Below the pieces are notes generated by a model that saw nothing but the letters and a program-made list of their open reading frames with translations, searched no databases and was not told the origin of the DNA. A program made the translations under genes and the position numbers. 9,536 bases of DNA from Kiritimatiellia bacterium. GTDB taxonomy: Bacteria > Verrucomicrobiota > Kiritimatiellia > RFP12 > UBA1067. Numbering within the stretch: position 1 is the stretch's first letter; every line of letters begins with the position of its first letter. The stretch is from NCBI GenBank assembly GCA_028701555.1, contig JAQVQN010000065.1:1-9536 (forward strand), written 5' to 3'. Below, one piece after another: positions 1-5,518 of the stretch.

Positions 1-476
1 GCATGTTTTGCCAGAATCGACAAACCAACGCCTGCCTCACTCAAAAGCGGTTTCTCGAAAATACCGGGCCCAGCCTTGAAGCGTGAAACCGTACAGCGGT
101 CATAAGGATAGGCCAATGTGTCGACAACCAAAGCCGCAGGCACTTCCACGATTAGAGCATATACATTGAAGGCCAGCATATATGCCATTTCTTTAAACAA
201 GGCGTCGCCGTCAATCATGAAACCCGAGGACTTGGTTTTCGGACGGTAGCGCTCGCACAGTCCGTAATCGCTGGTGGCATATTTCAAGGCCGGATAAGTG
301 TGCGGCTGAGAGGCATAAGCTTCCGAGGAACGCGCATAAAAATTGGCGCAGCCGGATGTTAGCGTAGCAATACTCATCAGCAGTATGCAAAAGCAACAAA
401 ACAGCGGCACTGGTTTTTTGTGGAATTTCCCTGGCCGCGAAGCCCTTGTTGCAATAAAAGTTGTCTTGTTCCGCAT
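1..476 (-). CDS. YceK/YidQ-family lipoprotein (partial, C-terminus off the left edge)
   Basis: An open frame reads leftward from an ATG at 476-474 and gives 158 codons before the window ends. The N-terminus is basic for about 20 residues, then a hydrophobic stretch (residues 23-39) runs to LTSGC with Cys43, a signal-peptidase II-type site. The -3 residue is Thr where Leu is usual, so the lipobox is slightly atypical. The mature part carries the blocks seen in small YceK/YidQ (DUF1375) lipoproteins: a TYPALKY motif near residues 60-66 and, near 107-126, EVPAALVVDT followed by YPYD. This resembles the D-x-P-x-S-L-V-x-DT-x-P-x-D pattern of E. coli YceK. It is longer than YceK (about 75 residues), with an insertion between the two blocks. 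The cellular function of the family is not established; a lipid-anchored envelope protein is the safe statement. There is no good ribosome-binding site at the chosen start. A later ATG at 374 would leave too short a signal peptide. The gene is divergent from rpmI. Confidence 0.8.
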   Translation of the reverse strand, partial: MRNKTTFIATRASRPGKFHKKPVPLFCCFCILLMSIATLTSGCANFYARSSEAYASQPHTYPALKYATSDYGLCERYRPKTKSSGFMIDGDALFKEMAYMLAFNVYALIVEVPAALVVDTLAYPYDRCTVSRFKAGPGIFEKPLLSEAGVGLSILAKH

Positions 477-635
477 GAAAACAGGGTAGGCAGTGCAAGC
501 AGTTCCGACAAGTTAAAAATTGTGTTGCGCATGAAGAAAGCAAAAAAAATCGTTTATGCTCGACGTGGGCGGCTGGTTCTGTTAAAAAATAACTCCCTTT
601 TTTCATTCGGAAAGAAGGTGTGATCTTGTACGGGC

Positions 636-641
636 TATAAT
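636..641 (+). promoter_or_regulatory. Probable -10 box of the rpmI-rplT promoter
   Basis: A perfect TATAAT lies at 636-641, 47 bases before the rpmI start. It predicts transcription from about 648 and a leader of about 40 bases. I see no convincing -35 hexamer 16-18 bases upstream (612-619 is purine-rich), so the upstream half of the promoter is unresolved. No clear ribosomal-protein autoregulatory fold is visible in the short leader. Confidence 0.55.
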
Positions 642-677
642 GGCTGACTGCCCTACGGGTTCAGGCTTCAACAATAA

Positions 678-686
678 AAGAGGTGA
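678..686 (+). promoter_or_regulatory. Ribosome-binding site of rpmI
   Basis: AAGAGGTGA lies immediately before the ATG at 689. It decides the start: a GTG at 683 in the same frame falls inside this Shine-Dalgarno sequence and would add Met-Ile, which bL35 proteins do not carry. Confidence 0.75.
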
Positions 687-688
687 TT

Positions 689-886
689 ATGCCTAAGATG
701 AAGACCAAGAAGGCCGCCACGAAGCGGCTTAAAATGTCGGCCACGGGAAAAGTTTTGCGCACGCAGGGTGGTAAATCACACCTGAACGGTTACAAGCCGC
801 GCGGCCGCAAACGCAATCTCCGTGGTACTGTTGTCGCGAAAGAGGTTTTCAACAAGACCGCTGAACGCATGTTGCAGGGTAACTAA
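689..886 (+). CDS. rpmI: 50S ribosomal protein bL35
   Basis: This encodes a 65-residue, strongly basic protein beginning MPKMKTKKAATKRLKMSATG and continuing with the K-V-L-R, K-S-H-L and Y-K-P-R-x-R-K-R segments typical of bL35. Its length matches the family (about 64-66). bL35 is a structural protein of the large ribosomal subunit. The gene is followed after 15 bases by rplT, the standard pairing. In many bacteria infC precedes the two; here the upstream neighbour is instead a divergent lipoprotein gene. The start at 689 is set by the AAGAGGTGA ribosome-binding site and by the canonical N-terminus. Confidence 0.97.
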   Translation: MPKMKTKKAATKRLKMSATGKVLRTQGGKSHLNGYKPRGRKRNLRGTVVAKEVFNKTAERMLQGN

Positions 887-901
887 CCGGGAGATTGTGT
901 C

Positions 902-1258
902 ATGTCAAGAGCAACCAACGCACCAGCTTCAAGAGAACGCCGCCGGCGGCGGCTGGCCCTTGCTAAGGGTTTCCGCGGTCCTCGCAGCAAGCTTTTCCGT
1001 CAGGCCACAGAGGCCGTCGACCGCGCGCAGCGGCTGGCGACTATTCACCGCAAGTTGCGTAAGCGCGATTTCCGGCGTTTGTGGATTGCGCGCATCAACG
1101 CGGCGGTGCGCAGCGAGGGGATGACCTATAGCCGTTTCATGGAAGGTCTGACCAAGGCCAACATCGAAATCAACCGCAAGATGCTTTCAGAGATGGCGAT
1201 CCAAGATGCCGAAGGCTTCAAGACGCTGATCGAGAAGGCGCGCGCAGCGCTGGTATAA
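902..1258 (+). CDS. rplT: 50S ribosomal protein bL20
   Basis: This encodes a 118-residue basic protein of the normal bL20 length. The N-terminal tail is rich in arginine (residues 11-18) and is followed by AKGFRGPRSKLFRQA, then R-D-F-R-R-L-W-I-x-R-I-N-A-A and Y-S-R-F-M-E-G-L. These are the family hallmarks. bL20 binds 23S rRNA early in large-subunit assembly and in some bacteria represses its own operon. It lies 15 bases after rpmI in the same unit, with GGGAGA about six bases before the ATG. Transcription almost certainly ends at the hairpin starting at 1282. One detail is the initial MSRATNAPAS, where many bL20 proteins read M-x-R-V-K-x-G; this is a modest N-terminal divergence. Confidence 0.97.
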   Translation: MSRATNAPASRERRRRRLALAKGFRGPRSKLFRQATEAVDRAQRLATIHRKLRKRDFRRLWIARINAAVRSEGMTYSRFMEGLTKANIEINRKMLSEMAIQDAEGFKTLIEKARAALV

Positions 1259-1281
1259 GTGGGTTCTGAGCTTTAGAACGG

Positions 1282-1321
1282 ATAAAAAAAGAAGGTGTCG
1301 CAAGGCGCCTTCTTTTTTTAT
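1282..1321. terminator. Bidirectional intrinsic terminator between rplT and the convergent regulator gene
   Basis: The arms 1282-1299 and 1304-1321 pair over 18 positions (two G-U pairs) around a GCAA tetraloop. The core is GAAGGTGTC/GGCGCCTTC, flanked by A7 on the left and T7 on the right, so a stem plus U-tract forms on either strand. The stop codon of the minus-strand regulator (1318-1320) lies inside the right arm, so one element serves both genes. A smaller hairpin, GTTCTGA-GCT-TTAGAAC (1263-1279), sits between the rplT stop and this terminator. Confidence 0.93.
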
Positions 1322-2517
1322 CGGGCGCGGTATTCGCTCATGGTCATGCCGTGAATGCGCTTGAAAAGAGTGCAGAGGTGGTTGGGGTGGGCGAAGCCGC
1401 ATCTTTTAGAAATGGTCGATAGCGGCAGGTCGGTCTCCTTGAGCATCGCGCATACCGTCACCATGCGCGCGCGCTGGATCTCTTCGTTGATGGTACGTCC
1501 GACGGTCTGACTGAAGCGCATTTCCAACCAGCGGCTGGAGATGCCGAGGTACTGTGCCACGTCCGATACGCGTATGGTCAGACCGTTGTTGACGCGAACG
1601 AATTCTAGGGCGCGCACCACTAAACGGTCTTTGACGTGCAGCGCATCGGTCGAGGCGCGCGCGACAACGCCGGTCGGACCGTAAGATATAACCTGCGGTC
1701 CTTTGATCTGCCGTTGCATCAGCGCGTCGAGCAAGCGGGCAGCCTCGTAACCGGCTTTTTCGGCATCCAGCTCGATGCTGGATAGCTGTGGTATGCTGGT
1801 CTCGCAGATCAGTTCGTCGTTGTTGACCCCCAGCACGGCAGCCTCGTAAGGCACACTGATGTTTGTCACGAGGCAGGCATCCAGCACCTGCCGGGCGCGG
1901 TAATCGTTTGCGGCGAAAATCGAGACTGGTTTCGGCAAGCGCTTCAGCCAGCGGCAGAGCAGCGGACGTTCGGTGTCCCAGTCGCAGGCGGAGCGCGGCG
2001 GCAGCGGGTACTGGTGGCAGGTATTTCCGAACTCCGCCAGCGTGGCGGCGAAGGCGTTCTGCCGCCGTACGGACCAGTTGATGCCGGTTGCCTCGCCAAC
2101 AAAGGCGAAATGTGGAAAAGGCTTAGCAAGGTAGAATTGTGCGGCGAGCCGTCCGATGGCGGCTGAGTCGCTTTCGGTGCGACAGCACTTAGAGAGAGGA
2201 TGGATCGCGCTCAAATATTTGTCGCCGGGGTTGAAGAGCACAGTCGGCAGGTGCGCGTCGGCGATCTGGCGGGCGACCTTGTCATTCGGAACGCGGCCGA
2301 TAATGCCGTTGCCGTGCCAGTGGAGTTTGTCGGGCATTTGCAGGTCGCTGGTGCCGCCCACGTTGTTGTGGATGCTCCACGGGCCGTAGACGCGTACATA
2401 TTTCAGGATGCCCCTGAGTTCCATGCGCGAAATGCCGTGCGAGGTTTCCAGCAGCACGGCCACCTGCGGCATCTTTTTGCGGGCCGGGCGTTTCTCTGCG
2501 CGTTTTGACTTTTTCAT
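1318..2517 (-). CDS. XylR-like AraC-family transcriptional regulator 1
   Basis: This 399-residue protein is the length of the XylR subgroup of AraC regulators. After a basic 15-residue tail, residues 17-290 form a periplasmic-binding-protein-like sugar-sensing domain (MPQVAVLLETSHGISR at the start; FAANDYRARQ at 201-210; VLGVNNDELICET at 228-240, close to the GVDNDE block of XylR). Residues 298-399 hold two helix-turn-helix units: VSDVAQYLGISSRWLEMRF and STISKRCGFAHPNHLCTLFKR. It should bind a sugar in the cytoplasm and activate catabolic genes. It is divergent from the four-gene export cluster, 155 bases away, so that cluster is its likely target. The ATG at 2517 has no Shine-Dalgarno sequence, but a TTGCCA/TATACT promoter ends seven bases upstream. 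A later ATG at residue 16 would remove only the basic tail. It is a paralogue of the regulator at 8205-9386, about half identical by eye. The effector is unknown. Confidence 0.93.
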   Translation of the reverse strand: MKKSKRAEKRPARKKMPQVAVLLETSHGISRMELRGILKYVRVYGPWSIHNNVGGTSDLQMPDKLHWHGNGIIGRVPNDKVARQIADAHLPTVLFNPGDKYLSAIHPLSKCCRTESDSAAIGRLAAQFYLAKPFPHFAFVGEATGINWSVRRQNAFAATLAEFGNTCHQYPLPPRSACDWDTERPLLCRWLKRLPKPVSIFAANDYRARQVLDACLVTNISVPYEAAVLGVNNDELICETSIPQLSSIELDAEKAGYEAARLLDALMQRQIKGPQVISYGPTGVVARASTDALHVKDRLVVRALEFVRVNNGLTIRVSDVAQYLGISSRWLEMRFSQTVGRTINEEIQRARMVTVCAMLKETDLPLSTISKRCGFAHPNHLCTLFKRIHGMTMSEYRAR

Positions 2518-2524
2518 GTAGCTC

Positions 2525-2554
2525 AGTATAAGGGTTGAAGGAGAGATCTGGCAA
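2525..2554 (-). promoter_or_regulatory. Predicted promoter of regulator 1
   Basis: On the minus strand, TTGCCA (2554-2549) and TATACT (2530-2525) are separated by 18 bases. Each matches five of six consensus positions. The predicted start of transcription is near 2518, one base before the ATG at 2517, which would make the message essentially leaderless. There is no alternative Shine-Dalgarno sequence before this ATG. Confidence 0.55.
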
Positions 2555-2561
2555 GCGCTTG
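2552..2561. promoter_or_regulatory. Perfect 10-bp palindrome over the regulator 1 -35 box (candidate operator)
   Basis: CAAGCGCTTG is a perfect palindrome, and the outer bases extend it to 14 bp with one mismatched pair. It overlaps three bases of the -35 element of regulator 1, a position suited to autoregulation. Assigning it to regulator 1 itself is inference. Confidence 0.35.
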
Positions 2562-2595
2562 TCTATTCAAACGGTAGTCTTTGACTTCGCATTAT

Positions 2596-2618
2596 CGTAA
2601 GCCGAGTTCGCTTTTACG
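2596..2618. promoter_or_regulatory. Imperfect inverted repeat between the divergent genes
   Basis: CGTAAGC (2596-2602) and GCTTTTACG (2610-2618) form an inverted repeat with a two-base bulge and a seven-base spacer. It lies just before the predicted promoter of the first cluster gene, where an activator site would be expected. It could be chance. Confidence 0.25.
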
Positions 2619-2621
2619 GAA

Positions 2622-2651
2622 TTGCCGCCGGACAGCGGTAACATTTAAAAT
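2622..2651 (+). promoter_or_regulatory. Predicted promoter of the four-gene cluster
   Basis: TTGCCG (2622-2627), an 18-base spacer and TAAAAT (2646-2651) resemble a sigma-70 promoter with a poor -35, as expected for an activator-dependent gene. The predicted transcription start is about 2658, which is the A of the upstream ATG. A separate TTGACT at 2581-2586 has no good -10 at the right distance. Confidence 0.4.
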
Positions 2652-2672
2652 GGCGGCATGGAGAATAAAAAG

Positions 2673-4025
2673 ATGAAACGGATCTATGGCGTGATTGGGG
2701 CGGCATGCCTTATGGCGGTGGCTGTAAGCATGGCTTCCGGTGAGAAGGTTCTGCCGGTTGATATTATACGGTTTACCGGCGGCAGCGGACTTGAGGACAG
2801 CATGTGGAGTGCGCTTTACGCTGCCAAAAGCGGTAAGCTGTATATTGGGCTTTGCACGCACGCGGAGGCCGCGCATTTCTTTGAGTACGATCCTGAGAGC
2901 GCCAAGATGTTGCACATTGCGGATCTAACGGTGTTCAAGGGCGAGCGTGGCAAGGGGATATGGACCTCGGGTAAGATTCATGTGCGGATGAGCGAAGATG
3001 CCGAGGGACGCATCTATTTCGGAGATTTCTGTGAGGACACTGGGCCGGAATGCATTGATCCTTACAGCTATCAGGGCCCGCACTGGTTCCGGTACGACCC
3101 ACGGAAAGGAAATTTGGAAAAGCTGGGACAGATCAATCGGCGCTGGGGGTTGCTCGGGTGCGTGCTGGTGCCGCAGCACGAGCGGCTGTACGGGCTGGCC
3201 GAGGACGGCCACCTGTATTGTCTGGACGTGAAGAGCAGAGTGACGACCGACCTCGGGCGCGTTGACGACTGGGATATCTGCCGAACTATTTTCGCCGATG
3301 ACTTGGGTAACGTCTACGGTTCATTTCCGACTGGCCGCATCTGGAAATACGATCCCAAGGCGGGACGCATCTTTGACCTGCGCGGAACGCGATTGCCGCT
3401 TGATCCGCGTGCCACGCCCAGGACCATGTCCAATCCGATGTTGGACCGCAAGGTGTATTGGCGCGTGATCGAGTGGGAACCCAAAGAGCGGGTGGCGTAC
3501 GGTATCATAGTCGGGGACTCCCGGCTGTTCCGGTTTGATCCGCATGACGGTCCGGAGGGTTCTGTCGAGCCGCTGGATCTGATGTGCGCCCAGCGTTATC
3601 TGAAGGTCGACCCGAGCCACATCCCAGTGGCGACGCTGGCGTTGACCATCACCCCGCAGCGCAAGCTGTACTACGCTCCGGTGATTTCGGTGGCGTTCGA
3701 TTATTCCGGCACATCTTGGGATGTGGCCGACGAGCGCAAGTTCACCGCGCACCTGAACGGCGAGGACTTGCCGCCAGAGTCGGTGTTGATCGAATACGAT
3801 CTGGATAAGCGTGTGCGCCGTGAACTGGGACTGATGCGTGCAGCGGACGGCAGGCGCGTGTTCGGGCTGGGTGGTGCCTGCACCGGACAGAAGGACGGAA
3901 AGTTGTATTTCGTGGGCGCGGTCGAAGAGCGTGACCCTAAGCGTGTGGCGAACAAAATCGACGGTAAATGGCCGTTTAGCATCGGACTTGTTTGCTATAC
4001 GCCTGAAGCGGGAGGTGCGAAATGA
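2673..4025 (+). CDS. Secreted beta-propeller-like protein A, unknown function
   Basis: From the ATG at 2673 the protein has 450 residues. I chose this start because GGAG lies nine bases upstream and the result is a classic signal peptide (MKRIYGVIGAACLMAVAVS, cleavage probably near residues 20-23). An in-frame ATG at 2658 would add MENKK. The mature protein is made of blade-like repeats in which a G-K-L-Y-x-G or G-R-I-Y-F-G strand is followed by a strand ending Y-D-P or F-D-P: about residues 46-78, 105-148, 165-196, 203-236, 262-290, 322-378 and 400-443. This suggests a six- to eight-bladed propeller. Aromatic and basic residues cluster in loops (GPHWFRYDP, DDWDICR, FDYSGTSWD), as in propellers that bind sugars. 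Several polysaccharide lyase families are propellers of this size, so a lyase or a glycan-binding protein is plausible, but no catalytic motif can be assigned. It overlaps the next gene by 4 bp and is its distant structural relative. Confidence 0.75.
   Translation: MKRIYGVIGAACLMAVAVSMASGEKVLPVDIIRFTGGSGLEDSMWSALYAAKSGKLYIGLCTHAEAAHFFEYDPESAKMLHIADLTVFKGERGKGIWTSGKIHVRMSEDAEGRIYFGDFCEDTGPECIDPYSYQGPHWFRYDPRKGNLEKLGQINRRWGLLGCVLVPQHERLYGLAEDGHLYCLDVKSRVTTDLGRVDDWDICRTIFADDLGNVYGSFPTGRIWKYDPKAGRIFDLRGTRLPLDPRATPRTMSNPMLDRKVYWRVIEWEPKERVAYGIIVGDSRLFRFDPHDGPEGSVEPLDLMCAQRYLKVDPSHIPVATLALTITPQRKLYYAPVISVAFDYSGTSWDVADERKFTAHLNGEDLPPESVLIEYDLDKRVRRELGLMRAADGRRVFGLGGACTGQKDGKLYFVGAVEERDPKRVANKIDGKWPFSIGLVCYTPEAGGAK
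4010..4016 (+). promoter_or_regulatory. Ribosome-binding site of propeller gene B
   Basis: GGGAGGTG lies about five bases before the ATG at 4022, inside the end of gene A. It is the strongest Shine-Dalgarno sequence in the cluster and supports the start at 4022, which overlaps the TGA of gene A as ATGA. Translational coupling of the two genes is likely. Confidence 0.7.
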
Positions 4026-5476
4026 AGATGTCAGAGGTCGGAGGTAAGATGTCAGAGGGTGTGCGGGCCGCAGGTCGCGGGTCGCGAGTCCTTTTTTTAA
4101 TAAGTCTCGTGGCTCTAGCTCTGGGCGTTACTTCCGTCGCCCGTGCGCAGAAATGGATCAATCCTAATTTCGATGCGCACAGGCTGGACTACCGGGATCT
4201 CGGGTATCCGGACGTGAACGCCATCGAGGCGGATAACTCGCCGATAACGGCCTTGCTGACGGCTGAGAACGGCATGGTTTACGGTGCTACCAGCGGCAAG
4301 ACCGCGTCCTGCTTTTTCCTGTATGACCGCGCCATCAACAAGGTACGCCCGCTCGGGCATATCGAAGGAGCGAAAGGTGTTCATCACGCATTGGTGCAGG
4401 ACAACGACGGAACCCTGATTATCGGCGGCGGATTGAACATGCTGGCACCGGTCAAGCTCACGCAGGAATTTCCCGGCGGGTTCCGGGCCATCGAGGAGCA
4501 ATTGTGGAGGGATATAGCCGCGCCGTATGACGGTTACGAGGGTGGCAGGCTTTATCGTTATGATCCGAAGAGTGGCGATGTCGGGGCAAGGCTGCCTGGA
4601 GAGGCGTGCCCGCTGAAAGACTTGGGCGTGCCGGTCAAGGGTAACACCATCTATGCGGTCGCGATCGATGTTGCGGCGCGCATACTGTACGGCATTACCT
4701 ATCCCGACGCGCGTTTCTTCGCTTGGGATTTGAAGAAGGACAAGACCTTGATTGACATCCCCCTGCTGGAGCGCAAGTTGTACTCCGGGCCGGAGCGTCA
4801 CTGGCGCAGCGTACCGCGAGCGCTGCATGTGGCTGCGGACGGGCGCGTGTACACCTCCGGCGAGGACGGTCGGGTGGTCTATTATGATCCGGCGGATAAA
4901 AAGATCGTGGTTACAGACCTGCAGATCCCTGGCGAGTATCACGAGGCGTTCAACTACTACGGCTATCCGGTGCTGGAAGCTTGGCAGGCGGCACCGGACG
5001 GGTCGCTTTACGGAGCGACATCCGACGGCTATCTGTTCCGTTTAGAAGCAGTGGACCTCGCACGAGCAGCCGCAAAGAACAACGCGATTATCAAAAAGGC
5101 ATCTGCGGATAAAAACGGCACAGGATTTGCCCATCTGGTGAATCTCGGCAAGCCGCGTCTGTCGCGGCGTGTGCGCGGTATGACGCTCGGACCGGACAAC
5201 CGGATTTACATGATTTGCGGCGAGTTCGAGGAGCCGTGCAAGCTCTTCAGCTACGGTCTGGACGGCGAAGAAGGCTTCCGCGACTGGGGCGGGCTGACGG
5301 TCGACCGCAGTCCCTACTACGCAAAACGCGCCTACAGCTTTGACGCAATCACGACCGGCATCGATGGCACTATTTTCATGGGCGAGAGTGACCGGCGCGC
5401 TTGCCTTTACATGTTCATACCGGGCGCGGCACCATTCCCCGGCGGATTTAACCCGAAGAACCCACGCCACAACTGA
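4022..5476 (+). CDS. Secreted beta-propeller-like protein B, unknown function
   Basis: This 484-residue protein has an unusual N-terminus. Residues 1-21 are encoded by heptamer repeats and are followed by the real signal peptide (residues 21-42, ending SVARA before QKW, a good signal-peptidase I site). The mature part contains seven recognisable blades, each with a D/E-x-G-x-[LIV]-Y-G-type strand: about residues 75-112, 120-182, 208-241, 265-299, 318-342, 384-415 and 438-466. Loop residues that could form an active site or sugar pocket include GVHHALV (119-125), RHWRSVPR (259-266), EYHEAFNYYGYP (305-316) and PYYAKRAYSF (431-440). Secreted seven-bladed propellers with His, Tyr and Arg in the central pocket include ulvan and rhamnogalacturonan-type lyases, so lyase activity is possible but unproven. 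It overlaps gene A by 4 bp. Alternative in-frame ATGs lie at 4028 and 4049, the latter with GGAGGT just upstream inside the repeat. Confidence 0.75.
   Translation: MKMSEVGGKMSEGVRAAGRGSRVLFLISLVALALGVTSVARAQKWINPNFDAHRLDYRDLGYPDVNAIEADNSPITALLTAENGMVYGATSGKTASCFFLYDRAINKVRPLGHIEGAKGVHHALVQDNDGTLIIGGGLNMLAPVKLTQEFPGGFRAIEEQLWRDIAAPYDGYEGGRLYRYDPKSGDVGARLPGEACPLKDLGVPVKGNTIYAVAIDVAARILYGITYPDARFFAWDLKKDKTLIDIPLLERKLYSGPERHWRSVPRALHVAADGRVYTSGEDGRVVYYDPADKKIVVTDLQIPGEYHEAFNYYGYPVLEAWQAAPDGSLYGATSDGYLFRLEAVDLARAAAKNNAIIKKASADKNGTGFAHLVNLGKPRLSRRVRGMTLGPDNRIYMICGEFEEPCKLFSYGLDGEEGFRDWGGLTVDRSPYYAKRAYSFDAITTGIDGTIFMGESDRRACLYMFIPGAAPFPGGFNPKNPRHN
4024..4086 (+). repeat. Degenerate heptanucleotide tandem repeat at the 5' end of gene B
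   Basis: The stretch divides into nine consecutive 7-mers: GAAGATG, TCAGAGG, TCGGAGG, TAAGATG, TCAGAGG, GTGTGCG, GGCCGCA, GGTCGCG, GGTCGCG. TCAGAGG and GGTCGCG each occur twice exactly, and the first five units share the pattern N-[CA]-[AG]-G-A-[GT]-G. The 13-mer AAGATGTCAGAGG recurs at 4025 and 4046, 21 bases (three units, seven codons) apart. The array encodes the tail before the signal peptide of protein B. Confidence 0.75.
4075..4098 (+). terminator. Hairpin and T7 tract inside the start of gene B (weak terminator or attenuator-like)
   Basis: TCGCG (4075-4079), a GGT loop and CGCGA (4083-4087) can form a short GC-rich hairpin, followed after four bases by seven T (4092-4098). The stem is short and the gap to the T tract is long for an efficient terminator. 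It lies 50-75 bases into the gene, and its stem comes from the repeat array. T7 is also a homopolymer that could slip. Confidence 0.25.
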
Positions 5477-5487
5477 TGAGCTGATAC

Positions 5488-5515
5488 TTGCCAAGACGCG
5501 GGAACCGAGTATACT
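5488..5515 (+). promoter_or_regulatory. Predicted internal promoter before the alpha/beta hydrolase gene
   Basis: TTGCCA (5488-5493), 16 bases and TATACT (5510-5515) use the same two hexamers as the regulator 1 promoter. The predicted transcription start near 5522 falls between the two possible ATG codons (5519 and 5525) of the next gene. It would give the last two genes their own transcript. Confidence 0.4.
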
Positions 5516-5518
5516 TGG

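Noticed and set aside
342..532. Small minus-strand frame starting MRNTIFNLSELLALPTLFSC whose TGA overlaps an internal ATG of the lipoprotein gene
   Set aside because: A short leader peptide with translational coupling is imaginable, but the internal ATG would leave a signal peptide of only nine residues. The longer lipoprotein start explains the region better.
211..606. Minus-strand open frame of 131 codons with cysteine-rich residues
   Set aside because: It overlaps the lipoprotein gene in another frame. The lipoprotein frame has the signal peptide, lipobox and family motifs, while this frame shows no family pattern.
531..623. Possible 30-residue basic peptide MKKAKKIVYARRGRLVLLKN and on, upstream of rpmI
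   Set aside because: It has no ribosome-binding site and lies upstream of the predicted rpmI promoter. Its composition is explained by A-rich intergenic DNA.
4115..4942. Minus-strand open frame of 275 codons inside gene B
   Set aside because: It is antisense to a gene with clear propeller repeats and a signal peptide. Its composition is that of a reverse-complement shadow in GC-rich DNA.
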